A stretch of 64,000 nt of DNA from Ornithodoros turicata (Eukaryota > Arthropoda > Arachnida > Ixodida > Argasidae), in the NCBI RefSeq assembly GCF_037126465.1, contig NC_088202.1:83370160-83434159 (forward strand), read 5' to 3'. A model generated the notes under the pieces. That model did not search any database, was not told the DNA's origin, and saw only the letters and a program-made list of their open reading frames with translations. Below are positions 44,841 to 57,553 of this stretch, one piece after another. The number at the start of each line of letters is the position of its first letter. Position 1 is the stretch's first letter. Position numbers and translations under genes: made by a program.

Positions 44841-47800
44841 CTACATAGGGCTCCAGAACTTCATTAATTGATTAAATGGATTGTAGAACTGCAGATATAC
44901 GCCGTTTGAGCGCATATTTTCCCGCAGCATGCTTTTTCTGTTAAAATGTCCTACCATGCTTAATAAAACACCCTACAAAGTCCTATCAACTATTTCGCAG
45001 AATTACGCATTCTACAGGTGAACGGTGTCTGCTCTTACTAGGTTTTTGTCACGCCGTGGTACGAATATCACGCAGTTTGATCTGTATTGTCTTTGTTTTT
45101 AAGAATCAATCTCTGAAATTTGCAAAGCAAAACATATAGAGGACGCGTGTCTTACGCCACCAAAGTAAAGCACGTGCGAAATTTACTCTATTTCAGGACA
45201 AGGGGCATAAATACTCACGAGCTATCAGCCCCCGCAAAAGAAAAAGAAAAAGCAAAGAAGAAAAAAAAAAGCAGGACGGCTACGTGTGAGTAACGCGAAT
45301 TTCAGCGGTAGCTGTTGTGGTGGATGTTGACATTTTTATATATCACAGTGATATATGCACAACTACTTTAGAGTGACGATCTGTGAAGTGAGTGATGTGT
45401 AGAACAGGCATTAGCGGGACAAAAATATTATTAAAATCGGGACAATAGCGGGACAGGAAGCGCTGAAAACTCGGGACACTTTCGTGAACAACGTACCCAT
45501 CTCTGAGTATGTCAGAACTGCTTTTACTAGCTTTAGATTATTTTAACTTGTTTTGCATCACCGAAACCGACCGTCAACAGGCAGAAGAAGAAGACAGAAG
45601 GAGAAGAGAGAAGAAGCAGAGGGTTGTGTGATACAACCGCAGCGTATTCCCGATACCTTTCCGTTCTCAGCTACCGCTGTAAAAAAAGAAAAAGAAGCCT
45701 AAATGATTACGCTTTTTGGCGCGCGTGCAGTCTGGCGCACGGTGACGTTTGCGCGCCTAGTGCGACAGGAGGAGATTGCCAAACCCAGTACCCATACGCG
45801 TAGCAGGATTGTCAGGGGTTCTTGAAAGGAGGAAAAGGAAAACGAAAGAATCATTCCAGCGAAATTGAAGTTGTGAGGCTTTCAGTTTCAGTTTTTTTCG
45901 CAGGGGTGATTTCTGTAGTCTGATCTACTGTAAAGCTTGAGAGATCTGAAACGTATGCAGCACCTAACACGTCGTTGTTATGCTAGAAGTCATTTTCATA
46001 CGTGTGTGTACAAAAGGACGTGCCAGAAAAGAGACAAAAACTTGCAGCTCTCTTTTTTGTTCATTTTATTTTTGCGGCAGTGGTTTCGAACAGACATAAT
46101 TTTGTCTCTTGCTTTACATGAAGACAGGGGAGCTAGAAAAGTACCACATCATACGGCCCCTAGGTGTTTTCCGCGTTGCTGTGTTCTTTGTCGCTTCTAA
46201 AAGTGTTCAAAGTGTCCAAAGTGTCCACCTTCGGCAGCGATACATAATTGTGCTCGTCGAATAGTCTCCATCGCTGCTTTCTGTTTCTCCCATTGTAGAA
46301 GTGATGATGATGATGGTAGGAGAAAAAAATGGAGATGCGAGCCCACTCACCGAGGGACAAGCTACTCCAGGAAGTGACTTGCACACATACGTAATACTTG
46401 CTGCAGATCAACCGAGGACCGGGGCTAGTAGTTCATCCAGCCAACCACATATGTAGTGCGATGAAGTCTCATCGATCACATCTCCGCACTCATGCAAAAT
46501 ACTTTAATTTGTAAGACTTTAGGTTAAAGGAGACCACAGTGAAGGGGGGGGGGGGGCATCATGCTGAAACCCTACCTATAAGCCGTTATGCAAGTGGCTT
46601 GCGTTCTGCATGAATGCTTTCCACACGCCCGTCTGGATGTACAGAATGAGGAGATGTTGCTCCCGGAATCGTTTCACTTTTGACGCACTAGCGGACACAG
46701 AGTACTTTCTCCTACACGCTGTGCTGCATATGAACAGCAGATACCCCGTTTACGCTTAGCTTTCTGCAGAATTACCACTGGCCCATGAAATCTGAAAGTT
46801 GTTGTTGGGCCATGGGACAATCCAGCATCTCAACGTCTTACCACAGAAGCCTTAATGCGACCTCTAATGGACACGGGATGGGTTCCTCGTCTTTATTGTG
46901 ACTTCACCGGTGTCTCAGTGACACACGTGTTTCACTGACTATTGCCTGCAACAACAACTGTGCGGAGCTCATACAAGCACGTCCTCATAACTGCGACCAT
47001 CCTCTCCGAGTATTTTACCTTTACATATGCCCCCTCCCTCAACAAAGTTGAATACGACGTCTTTCTGTTTGAGTATTTAGACATCAAGATTTCAATCGAA
47101 AAGAGAAATGGCCCAAGTATTCTTCGTTTATAAATGACAGCCCACGCGTTGAACGACCGCTGATATTGGTGTCTGCAGTCCAGTATCCATTGAGGGTTTG
47201 TTGTGCTTCAGTAGCGAGCGTTGTGCACGTTCATCTATAGGAATTCCTGGAAAAATGTGCCTTGTCTGTCCAAATGGTTCTTTCTACAAAACATAAATTT
47301 CCGTTGTTTGCCTTTATAGGAGCCAGCTGCAGAAGCCCGGTCCTTTATAATAGTCATCCGGCTGAAAATTCTGGTGTACGCTGACATGTTAGATGTGGTA
47401 TCCATACTCGCGTTGGATCCTCGTAGCCCTCGACCTAGACAGACCCGTGCGTCTTTCGAGGAGGACGCGCTGACTGAGACGGGGCGCTGTAACCACATCG
47501 AAACATCTACGTGCACTTTTCGATCTCTGTAGCAGCCCATATTCGCAAACCCTAGGACTATATAGTCATTCGAGTTACTTCTCGGTTTGAATACACCGTA
47601 CTGGCACATCGTGACATCGTGTTCACTTTTCACTAATCACATCCTCACCACTGTTTTAGAACGCTAAGATCCAGTTGTCTCTGCGTGATAACAACTCAAA
47701 TCCTGATCATCAGCATGCAATGTACTGGCCTTGGCTATAGCCTTCTCCTGCAGTGTACCGGAAAGCCGCACAAACAGTCAAATTCCCTATGTGTTGAAAT

Positions 47801-48006
47801 GACCGCGCTGGCTCCGTGCCAAACTGAGCCCACGATGAGCCGAGTAATATAGGGTCCCTCTTACGTGCTCTGCTTGCCAACTCAACATTCACTGCTTCTG
47901 TTCCAGTAGCACACGACTCTCTTCGCAGTATGCTGTCAGCTAGAACTAACGCCTTCTTGCGATCCGTTGATCCGTTCACCCGTTGGTGACCGTACCTCGG
48001 CAAAAC
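44841..48006. other. Gene-poor stretch; one transposon end
   Basis: Bases 45395-45510 carry several GCGGGACA/TCGGGAC words and end ACCCATCTCTG, which read in reverse (CAGAGATGGGTAC) looks like a hAT terminus with subterminal repeats. I did not find its partner end. Purine-rich runs lie at 45235-45275 and 45585-45620, and a G-run near 46540. Open frames at 47235-47633 and 47710-48036 (minus) have no motif that I recognise. Confidence 0.4.
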
Positions 48007-48390
48007 GCACTCGTGAGCATGCTCATTCATGCTCACTTATGCTCAATGTGGCGAATAACCCAAGCATGAGTGAGCAACTGGAGAGCTGAGCGTGATATGA
48101 GTGAGCATGAATGAGCAAACGGAGGTTTGTGCAGGAGTGAGCGTACATGGGTGAGCAAACGAGAATATGAGCATGAGCAAAACTAACTTGCGAGCATGAA
48201 CGAGCAAACGTGGAGATGAGCATGACCAAAATTCACTCATGAGCATGAGCGAGCAAGCGATGAGATTAGCATGAGCAAGACTGACTCATGAGAAATGTTC
48301 ATTCTTGCTCAGTGTGTCGAATGGGCTAAGCACGAGTGAGCTCAAATCATGCACAAATTGGGTGAACTGAGCGTGGGCGAACTTGAGTAA
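48007..48390. repeat. Degenerate GAGCATGA array
   Basis: The word GAGCATGAGTGAGCAAAC and variants recur many times, with inverted copies (TCATGCTCA) at the left edge near 48016-48047 and again near 48295-48310. It resembles the subterminal arrays of the 8-bp-duplication elements in this window. No clear termini or duplication were found. Confidence 0.7.
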
Positions 48391-49675
48391 CCTTACCAGC
48401 AACGATGCCAGCAACACACCCCTGGTATTGCCGCAGAAATCACGAGTAGGCTGTTATTTTCGCTTGAGCTATTTATTTAGATCCTATGCGGGCGTTTAAA
48501 GCTCAGCTACGCCGATTTTCGAGTGTCACAGAATGGAATGGTACGCATGCGATGTGTTCATAAGGGAACACTGATTATGTATGCAAAATAGTTATCCCAA
48601 ACTCCTCGCGGTTTTCCGAAAAAGTGAATTTTTAGTTTCACTGACATCCCGTCTTGTGGCCCGCAAACCCTGTGTCGACGACACATTCGTGGTATGGTGG
48701 GACTGGCATGACTTTTGGCTTGGTTTCTTCCGCCAAGCCGGCCAGTTTCTTCTGCCGAGCCGTCTGCTGCGCAGATTCACATTGGGGAAGTGATAAACAG
48801 TTCGCTATTAGGGAGCCAGTACATTTCTGGACTTCACTAAACCCACGAGGAACGTGAGTTTTGCTTCCTTCGACTGCAAAGCCTTTGCTATGCCAGTACA
48901 GACTTCCTGGTGTGATTCGTGTTCTGTGCTGCGTGCCGAGAATGCGTGAGCGTTTTGCTCCCGTCTGCAAGAACACTTCAGCATGCAGTTCCAATGTTTC
49001 AAACCACAATTTTCCGAAAGGCGAAAGATAAATCTATTGACTGCAACAATCGCTTATAACTCCGACTGGGTGCCACCTTCGAAAGCAGCGATTTGATCTG
49101 TTCATCTGGCTCATACGAATGTTACGGAAGCAATGCGCAACTTGTTTCACAAGAAGCCGAAGATGTCTCGTCCAGGATGCTGTGCCAACCTTATCTGCAG
49201 CAGGAGATTGCAGGGGCAGGACTAGGCAGCAGATAAAGGTAAGACGCGTAATGTTAGATAAGTCAGTCATGCGGTGCAAATTGCATCACGTAGAAGAGAA
49301 AAATACGCTATCTATCAGTTACTGCTTCACCCTTTAGAGATTACGCCCCAGCGGGTGTATTCTCAGTACAGATTTGGAATTGCCTTATTTGTTAAATGAT
49401 TTCGCAGGCATTCTGGCACCACCGAAAAGCTTGCACTCCACGTCTCAACTATTACCGTCTGGGTTTCAAGCTGAAGGCTGTCACCAGTGCCAACCAGACG
49501 CCCCTTCAAAGTTCATCTGTTTTTGTTGACGAAACAGTGACACCTGGTACTGAGACATTTCATTTTCTGATTAATCAAGTGCATTCCATCACTTGTGCTC
49601 GACTTCTTGTGTTCGTATACCCTTGCTGTTGCTCGCTAGCTTAGAGCAACCATGCCTGAGGTGCCAGCGCTTTCA
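48391..49675. other. No recognised gene
   Basis: A minus-strand frame (49009-48638, 123 codons) and a plus-strand frame ending at a donor-like AAAG|GTAAGAC near 49239 are present. Neither shows a known motif. Confidence 0.35.
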
Positions 49676-50060
49676 GAGTACATTTAAGCAGTATCATCGT
49701 ATCATATGCACGGCAGCACATCTTGTGTATTTTGAGTAAGGTATAAATTCAATGTTGGCTCAGCTGTTGTATTTTGGTCACAAATAAGGTGTTCTTCCAG
49801 AGCGCTCAAGGGCAGTTCAAGCAGTTTCATGTGTGCAACAGCACATACTTTTTCTCAGTTTTGACTAAGGTAAATCGAAATCTTCCAGTTGATGTCTTTC
49901 GGTCATAAATTATGTTTTTCGAGACATTCAAGCAGCATCATGTGTGCAACAGTACATACTTTTTCTCAGGTGAAGCAAGGTAAATCTGTCCGCCGTGCTG
50001 TCCTGGCAGTGCAGCAGAAGCTTGTGTTGCATTCAAGTGGTATCATGTATACAAAAACTT
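49676..50060 (+). repeat. ~120-bp degenerate tandem repeat
   Basis: Three to four units share a CATTCAAGCAGTATCAT-like start, TGTGTGCAACAGCACATAC, TTTTTCTCAG and a GTAAGGTAAAT-like end. Units start near 49681, 49812, 49922 and 50027 and are 110-130 bp. Confidence 0.6.
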
Positions 50061-50577
50061 GTTTTATGCCTTTCTGTAGCTGCTGTACTAATATTGTGAG
50101 TACAGAGACATTCCTGCAGAACATATCGGAGCATCTTGTGTGCTATTGTTTGTATCATCTGCAGCAGTATATTGATAATGTTAATTATTCAATGACTTCA
50201 GCTAACATTTATATTCTTACTTTCAGGTAAACCTGTCACGCAGATGCCCTACCCCTTGGTATGCATAGTTCAAGATTGTACCGAAACAATCCACCTGGAG
50301 CATTATTCTTCAATTGGCAGTGGGATTACTATCACAACACACCACATACTGCATGTCTATGGTGCGTGTACAATGCATCAAACCTATTCTCAGGTACAGG
50401 CCAGCTGGTACGCAATTACAACATGAAACAACTGACACAGAGACCGTAAAGTCATGCCTTTTCCTCCGCGCCTCGGGTTTCATGTTATTATCCTCACATG
50501 CAGCTCAATTCGGCTGTGATGTGCAGCATGAGCAAAAGCATATATTGTTTGTGGTCACATGACACGGAACATAAATA

Positions 50578-51231
50578 CAGTGAAACCTTCCTATGTTGGA
50601 CACCCCCCGTGCAGCCGAAGCGTCTGCTACTTATAGAGGTGTCCGAGTTACAGAATATGACGGCAACAAAAAATGGAAGAGATCACAGCTGTGAGAAATG
50701 TCCCCTTTCTTCAATTTAAGGTCCTTAGTGGTACCTGGTGGTGGTGCCTGGTAGTGGTACCTCTACCCACTCTTCACTGATAATTATTACTGATTTTAGT
50801 ATATTCAATTCCGTTCAGATTCTACTCAATGGCATTACGTCTGGAGCTTTTCGAGCAGCAAGGACTTGTCTCTGAAGCGTCAGCCCACTTCTCATAGCTT
50901 TGGTGCAGTGCTCGTCCAAAGGCTCTACACAAACTGAAGACAAGTGCTCACATAAAGAATTACAATGTAGACTGACAGCACTTGTTTTTGGACTCTAAAA
51001 ACTAAAGCAACAAAATGCTGAGACCAGTATAGGGGAAAAAAGGGGCAAAAGTCAAGGCCACTGGCTCATTTTGGGTCTTTTTGGTGCAAAGATGGGCCTA
51101 CTTCCAAGATAGGGAGGTGTCCGACATAGGGAATTTCGTCCCCATGTAGTTTCAATGGGAGCCTGCCCGTGCAATTAAATCATGGGGAATTGTCCGAGGT
51201 AGGGAGGCGTCCGACTTTGGAGGTTTTACTG
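50578..51231. mobile_element. Tigger/pogo-type MITE
   Basis: The ends are CAGTGAAACCTTCCTATGTT and, read in reverse, CAGTAAAACCTCCAAAGTCG. TA flanks both (50576-50577 and 51232-51233). GGTGTCCGA words recur inside both ends. It has no transposase. Confidence 0.75.
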
Positions 51232-52189
51232 TACTATGGAGCATTCTACATCATGTAATCTAACAGTTGTTCACGTTTGGATATTTTAACCATGGAATTT
51301 ACCCTGCATGCACCATACCATGTCCAAACGCGAACAACTGCTAGAGAGCAGCATGTACTGTTTCCGTATAGCACTTATGGCTTGCGTCCTATGATCGGAA
51401 ACAGTGGTGTCTTTTTTCTGCTACAACCAATAAACTACAGTAAAGATTTAGAAATAATGTGTTATACCATAAAGCACTATGGGAAATGGCAGTTTGAAAA
51501 ACTGGAGAAGACTGTCATTAGAATGGGGGACATGTTCTACGGTGAAATTTTTTACAGTGTGTGCTGTACCACGTAATGCACTGCAGGCCTACCACAGTAT
51601 GGTAACGCTCTGAATACTGATTTGCTCAAAAAAGGAATGTGTGCATTTCTTGTACTAACTTCCCCTTATGCAAGGTTGTAGAAAAATGTTTTCAGCTAAT
51701 GGGGAGGGAGAGGACATCATTCTGGAGTCTCGTTGACCTACAATGTGTCGTGTGTGGAGGTCATTTTGAAGAGAGTAGGTGGTACAAGACTGTGTTCCCA
51801 CATTCTTGGCAGTGTTGACTAATAACCATAACCATATTAAAGTAGAGGGTACATTTGTTGCTTCATATATTTGTGTCATGGCAAAGTGTGTAGAGATACA
51901 TCTGTCTCAACATGCAGGTGACAAAACTGCTTTTTATGCCTAAACTATGACAAATAGTTGTCTGTTCAGCACCACTAATCACGTGCCGGCCTCCATAACA
52001 TGTCTTTGACATTCCAAAGTGATTAACATGTCCCATAGATGTGTGCAATGCTGAAGATGACTGTGTACCTTCTATGGAATCTTGATTCAAGAAAAGTACT
52101 GTGTGATTTGCTAACAGCGCCTGGCCGTACCTTCACAATTCTACATAAAAATACGTAAAGTTTGCCGAAGGAAACATCATGAAGGTCCA
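51232..52189. other. No gene; one short inverted repeat
   Basis: CAGTTGTTCACGTTTGGA (51266-51283) and its inverted relative TCCAAACGCGAACAACTG (about 51323-51340) form an imperfect inverted repeat. Nothing else was recognised. Confidence 0.45.
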
Positions 52190-52330
52190 TAGTGAAAAAC
52201 CCTGAGACGAGGGATAGGAAGAGACATACACAATTTCTCAACATAGCGTGTTTATGTCTCTTCTTGTATCTCCTCTTCAGGTCTCGCCATCATGGACTCT
52301 ATCACCAGCTCGCTTGCTGTTGAACCGTTC
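52190..52330 (+). mobile_element. Hairpin retroposon, copy 3 (diverged)
   Basis: It has the same plan as 12583-12729: arm with AAAAACCCTGAGACGAGGGA, loop near 52240, inverted arm with TCCTCTTCAGGTCTCGCC, and the diagnostic tail CACCAGCTCGCTTGC. The arms have diverged more, so this is an older copy. No flanking duplication is clear. Confidence 0.65.
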
Positions 52331-53354
52331 TTTCAACGATAAGGGTCATTTTCATGGATTGGATGGCAGCCAACATGCTGTCAATAAAAAGAATGGAAGG
52401 AGCTCAATATGATCCTTAGGCTGTGCGTGGTCATTGCTTTCTGACAAATGGTAACTTAGAATTTCAGGACAGTGCCTGCAGTGGTAGTATTCTTGTGTTC
52501 TCACCCTTGACGCCCATTGTGTGTCATCGGTCACCTGTAATCTGCTAATATGCACATAGCTAAAACAAAGTATATTTGTGTTTCTTTGAATAGAGTTGGT
52601 ACAGCACATTGTTTTTTACATGTTCTTTGGAAAATATAAATAAAAAATTCTCTACTCTGCAAGTCTCGATCCTATCAGCTCTACAGAGCAGCTTCGAATT
52701 TCACTAGAAGCCATGTGTGAAACCTAGACCAAACTAGTGGTGAAGGTCCATATAGGTCATAGATAGATATTATTATTATTATTAGATCATAGGTCAGGCT
52801 TAGGTCCTGGTTGGTAGCAATGCATTTGAATCTTATTAAAAATTGGTGCAGGAGGTGACCAACATAACTAAATACACCAACTGACGCTCACAAATTTTGT
52901 GGTGTCATACTTTTGAAACAACATTAATACGCTGCAGTGGTCTTTTCTCCTTTGTTCCTTTTAACCTAGAAATATTAGGTCTTCGGCATCACCAGCCTTA
53001 GTTGCTGAGCATGCAGTTATTTAAGTTGAGCACTGCAGTTTCATATTTGTTTCTCTGGACAAGCAAGCCCACTTCCCCATTTTGATAAGAGTCTTTCAGC
53101 TTTGACAGGGCATTTGTGGACAAGGAAAACATTTGGACTATTGTGTATTTTGCTATGAAGTGCACCGTACAAGGCAGAGGACACCATCAACCATTTCCAC
53201 CAAGGTTATTAAATTTGTGATAAAGTACATATACCTTTTGTCACTGACTAATTTGGTGGCAAATTTACTTGAGTGGCAGTTGTGCAATTTTAAGCACATG
53301 TTAAAAAAAAAATAGGATATGGGAAGTGCTGACTGGTTGAACATGTGGAGTACC
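52331..53354. other. No recognised gene
   Basis: A short (ATT)n tract lies near 52768. No coding sequence is supported. Confidence 0.4.
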
Positions 53355-53400
53355 CAATATAATAATTGGGGGTTTACGTCGCGAGACAACTGAGTGTGGA
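53355..53400 (-). mobile_element. SINE 3'-end fragment
   Basis: AATTGGGGGTTTACGTCGCGAGACAA-like sequence (in pieces) is the inverted 3' end of the SINE at 57554-57831 (CGCGACGTAAACACCCAATT). Confidence 0.6.
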
Positions 53401-54661
53401 ATACACAGCACAGTGTAATGTTCCTTATTCTGGCAATGTTAGTATGGTTCAAGATGTGGGAAATGTTGCACTACCCTTAATAACATCTGTTGGGCCCAGC
53501 AGGATACACATACCCTGATCTGAAGACACTATGCCTAACTCAAAAGCAATGAGATCGACCCGTACGTGTTTATTTGCGAAACTATTATGAATGAAATATG
53601 GCCTGTGTGGTATAGAACAATGCGCACACTCAAGGAAACATGCAAAAAATACGTATAAGGGCTCTCGACCTACATGCCGCGATGCGCTCTACGAGATAAA
53701 CAACACACTACAAAACTACATCCAACACCTTTTGTGCGGGACAACTCTAATGAGCACTTTCATATAACCGACGAATGGCTCAACGAATGCAGTTCGAGTG
53801 GTCACGATACATTCCTACGTCGTTCATTGCAGTCCCGCTATGATGCTGCACAATATATGTATCTCGTGTAACAAGCCTGGCAATCGCACGATGTGCATGG
53901 GCAGAAATACGGCCTTCTTTCTTTGAAGACCAGTCCTCTGCAGGTATATGCTCAAACGATCACCAAGTCTCACGTTGTTGCTCAATCGCTCCCATTCCTG
54001 CACTTGTAGTAAAAGCAGCAAACGGGTTGACGTGAATGGCAGCTGAACGGTTGAACTGCGAAGTTCTCGAGCACAGAATCACAATTTCACGCCGAAATGA
54101 TGTTGAGGTGAGTTCGCGGTTGTTTCCATCGTTCAATAGTTCTCGTATAGTTCTCGGGATTACCTCGGACGAAACGCTCATTGTAGCCGGCGGCCATAAC
54201 TGGATTTCCTCGCAAACGGGAGAAGACGCCAGGGAAGTCAGAGAAAGCCTCAGCTTTCATCCAATCAGACGCACGATTCTCTATCTACGTAGATGGAGCA
54301 CGTTTATCCCATCTACGTCACAAAAATGGCTGCGCCCATGGCTTGTTTTGGTTTCTTTGATGAATTAATTTTCGTAATAGGAAGACAAAATTGAGAAACG
54401 AAGGTGCGTTTCGGGGGCAGTTGGATGTGCTCGTTCTGAATATCACAACCGTTTCAACACATCGGGAAATCGGCGTAGCTGACCTTTAAGCGTATCATAC
54501 TAAGTTGGTACAGCCACGGCCACTTGCATACGCTCTTAAGAGCTCTATAGAGCGCGCGGTTGGCCGTGCTACAGCTGATCTATATCGCAGTTGTACTAAT
54601 TGTTTCTGTGATTCTTAAGGTTTCTAACTGGTCAGCCACCTAGTTTTTCGACCTTGCGATG
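53401..54661. other. No confirmed gene; one exon-like ATG segment
   Basis: From the ATG at 54036, 24 codons (MAAERLNCEVLEHRITISR...) run to a donor-like GTTGAG|GTGAGT near 54108. It is too short to assign, and no continuation was found. Confidence 0.3.
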
Positions 54662-54669
54662 GTTCGGTC

Positions 54670-56535
54670 GGGTGTATGCGGAAATAAACACTTACAAATA
54701 AGACATTAAAAGACCCACGCTTAAAATTCCACCCCTCAAAATCCATCTGGTGAAATAAACCATTTAGAGAATCCACGCTCGTAAAACCCACACTGTCAAA
54801 ATAAATCATAGTCAGACCTAACGAGGAATTCTGCCGTAGGTTTGTCTACGAGCAACAGGAGATTCTGTTCAACGAAATCCAGAATATTGACGTTCTCTAT
54901 TCACATATGTTCCATAATAACTATGTTTCTTCCAATAACGGTTGAAGAAATCGGAAGATCCAGTTTGAGAGTGAGACTACGGCGCGTATGAATACAAGAA
55001 TAACACTCCTGTGTTGAGCTATACACAGTGGAACAATTCCTACGCTGGAAGGTCTCTTGGCATAAAAGGATTAGTGTTTTACGTTTCCTTTTCGTTCCCG
55101 TGTTTTCTCCCCACACTCAGTCTCATCGTCATTCATGTAGTAGTAGTTGTTGTTCCCAACACTCAGGGTTATGTTGGCTGCGTAGCCATGGCACATGGAA
55201 GTGGTGGATGCATGGACGACTACACGTAGGTTCAAGCTAGCTGACGCTTCGAATCCGTCCCCTTCTGTACTGTTCTCCTTTTGAGTTACGAGGGGTGTTC
55301 AAGTCAAACCGGGACTTTCTGTCTCCTGGGTGTACAAATGACTCGCGCGACTTTTTTTTTTGTCATTTTCACACGCGACAGGCCTCCGCGTTCACCACGT
55401 GGTGGTTCAAAGTTTGTGCAAAACAGAAGACACGTGCTGGACAAGATGGCTGACAACGAGGTGAGCGCGCACATCGAACAGCGAATTGCCATGAAGTTTC
55501 TCATGAATGAAGGCGTAAAGTCATCCGAAATTCACAGAAGACTTCAGGCTCAGCATGGCCATGATACACTTATCCGCAACAAAGCGTTTGAGTGGTGCAA
55601 ACGGCTCCAAGACGGCCGTACATCAGTGCAGGACGACCCCGGCCGTGGCGGCTCAGAGCCCAGTGTCAGAGTTCCTGAGAACATCCAACTTGTGGAGCGC
55701 CTGATCCTCAAGAACCGACGGATAACACGTTTCGATATCAATAGTACATAGAGTGCGATCAATAGTGCATATTTCTGCCAGATTCTCAGGGGTGTGCATA
55801 AGACGCTGAAACAAAATCGGCCCTGCCTCATCACCAAAGGAGTCCTCCCACAGGACAATGCACGGCCGCATACCGCACATTTCACGATACGCACCTTACA
55901 CTAACTTGGCTGGGAGTTGCTGCCACATGCCCCTTACAGTCCAGACCTCGCCCCAAGCGATTTCCATCTCTGCGGGCCACTGAAGGCGTTCCTTGGGGGC
56001 CCAGCTGCGACGACGAGGTCAAGAATGCGGTCCGACCATGGCCGCTACGCGCCGGTAAGGATTTCTACGCTGCTGGTATCCAAGCCCTCGTGAAACGCTG
56101 GGACAAGTGCATTAGTGCAGCTGGAGATTATGTGGAAAAATTAAACGAATTTTTCGCCTGTAAGTTCATTTTACTTTTGCGAAAAATGAAAAGGCCCGGT
56201 CTGACTTGTACTCCCCTCGTACAATAGAAATTTACTAAGCACGTGATCACGGAGAATGTGCACACAACCTCATTCCGGGTATGAAGTAGTATTACTAGTA
56301 GCGGTACTATTTTCCGAAGTGGACGTAGAAAGCTTCGGCTGTCCACCAATTACGGGACTGATTTTGAAAGATTCATTTCAATGCGTTGATTTTGCGAAGT
56401 TTATTTTTCAGCGTTTATTTTAACCATTTAATGGTATTCACACGATTTATTTTAAGTTCATTTTGGAAGTTTGAGTTTTAAGAGATTTATTTTGCAACGT
56501 TTTTATTTTTAAATGGTTTATATCAGCGTCACCCC
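54670..56535. mobile_element. 8-bp-duplication element with AATAAA arrays, copy 2, hosting a mariner
   Basis: It is flanked by a perfect 8-bp duplication GTTCGGTC (54662-54669 and 56536-56543). The ends are GGGTGTATGCGG and, inverted, CGTCACCCC. The left 150 bp repeats words like AAATAAACCA and ATCCACGCT. The right 180 bp repeats the inverted forms (GATTTATTTT, GCGTTTATTTT). The same family is seen at 31837-32413. A mariner inserted later at 55289-56219; without it the element would be about 930 bp. Confidence 0.85.
55289..56219 (+). mobile_element. Internally deleted mariner element
   Basis: The terminal inverted repeats are about 30 bp (CGAGGGGTGTTCAAGTCAAA on the left; the right, inverted, has about four differences), with TA at 55287-55288 and 56220-56221. 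From the ATG at 55446 the transposase N-terminus reads MADNEVSAHIEQRIAMKFLM, then GVKSSEIHRRLQAQHG and FEWCKRLQDGRTSVQDDPGRGG, the helix-turn-helix part. After about 55745 the frame breaks. The sequence jumps to the C-terminal part with LPQDNARPHTA and YSPDLAPSDFHL (second and third catalytic Asp of the DD34D set) at about 55850-55970, then VKRWDKCI. The central part with the first Asp is missing, and stops interrupt the rest. It is not functional. Confidence 0.88.
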
Positions 56536-56543
56536 GTTCGGTC

Positions 56544-57553
56544 TTCTGACTTTCCGGCCTTTTGGCTTTCGTTGTGGTTGTTTCTTGATTTTACGCCTGG
56601 TTGACCTTCCACCTTCTAATTTTCTGCTTCACCTGACATTATGCAATGTGAAGTTTTTTATCTGATAGGTGTCACCCAAGGTTTATTTTTGTTAGAGTTT
56701 CTGCATATATGTGCTGGTATGACCTGATGTGTGATGTGATGCGATAGCGGAAGAAAAAATGGGGTTGTAAGTCACGACGAACTCATACTGGATATCCCGG
56801 ACCTGTCAGGCTAATGCATTATATCTACATTTTGACGTCTTCCTAGATCCACATCTACCTGCTTTCAGAATTCGTACCGCTCTCTGATGTCTCCCCATCC
56901 GTAAACTACTGCACAAGGTGTCTTCGAGTAACACCTCGTGTTCCCCCTCCTGAAAGAAATATCCCTTTAGAGATCCGAAGTCTCCCATTTTCGCGCTCAT
57001 TAATTTCATTGAATGGCAAATGCGTCGGTTGCAAGACCTCGTAAATGGCACGGAGAAACGCACGTACGACCTCTTGAGACTGTTTCGAGATAAATGCGCT
57101 CAAAGGAGAAGGAACAACACAGTGACTTCGCGTACCATACTCTTTATCGCTGTTTCCTTTTCACTAGTTGCCCTCAGCGTACAGCGCACGTATGGCACCA
57201 ACATGTATCCATTATCTTTTCACAAAGAAATAAACGCAAAAAGAGGCACAGAAAATTGGGAAATAATTGACAAATTGATACAAGAAGACAAGACGCACTA
57301 AGAGCACGTACAGATTACTCAGGTGCACAAGAACTGTGGTCAAGCTGGGCAAGGTCTGATGTCTTTCCAAGCCGCTAAATGGACATGGTGATTCATGGTT
57401 ACTTTAAAAGGAATACTGTTGTTTTCCGTCCTTGGTGAGGAAAGGCGCTATAACACAAGGTGTTAGGAACACAGAAGAACAATACGACAGCAAACTAGCA
57501 ACTGAGTTTTATTAAACAAAAAGAAACAAACAAAGTTCCCTCAAGAACTACCA
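56544..57553. other. No confirmed gene; one small open frame
   Basis: A plus-strand frame at 57020-57301 (93 codons) has a hydrophobic stretch (ILFIAVSFSLVALSV) that could be a signal or membrane segment. An acceptor-like ACACAG lies just before it. No family was recognised and no neighbouring exon was found. Confidence 0.3.
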
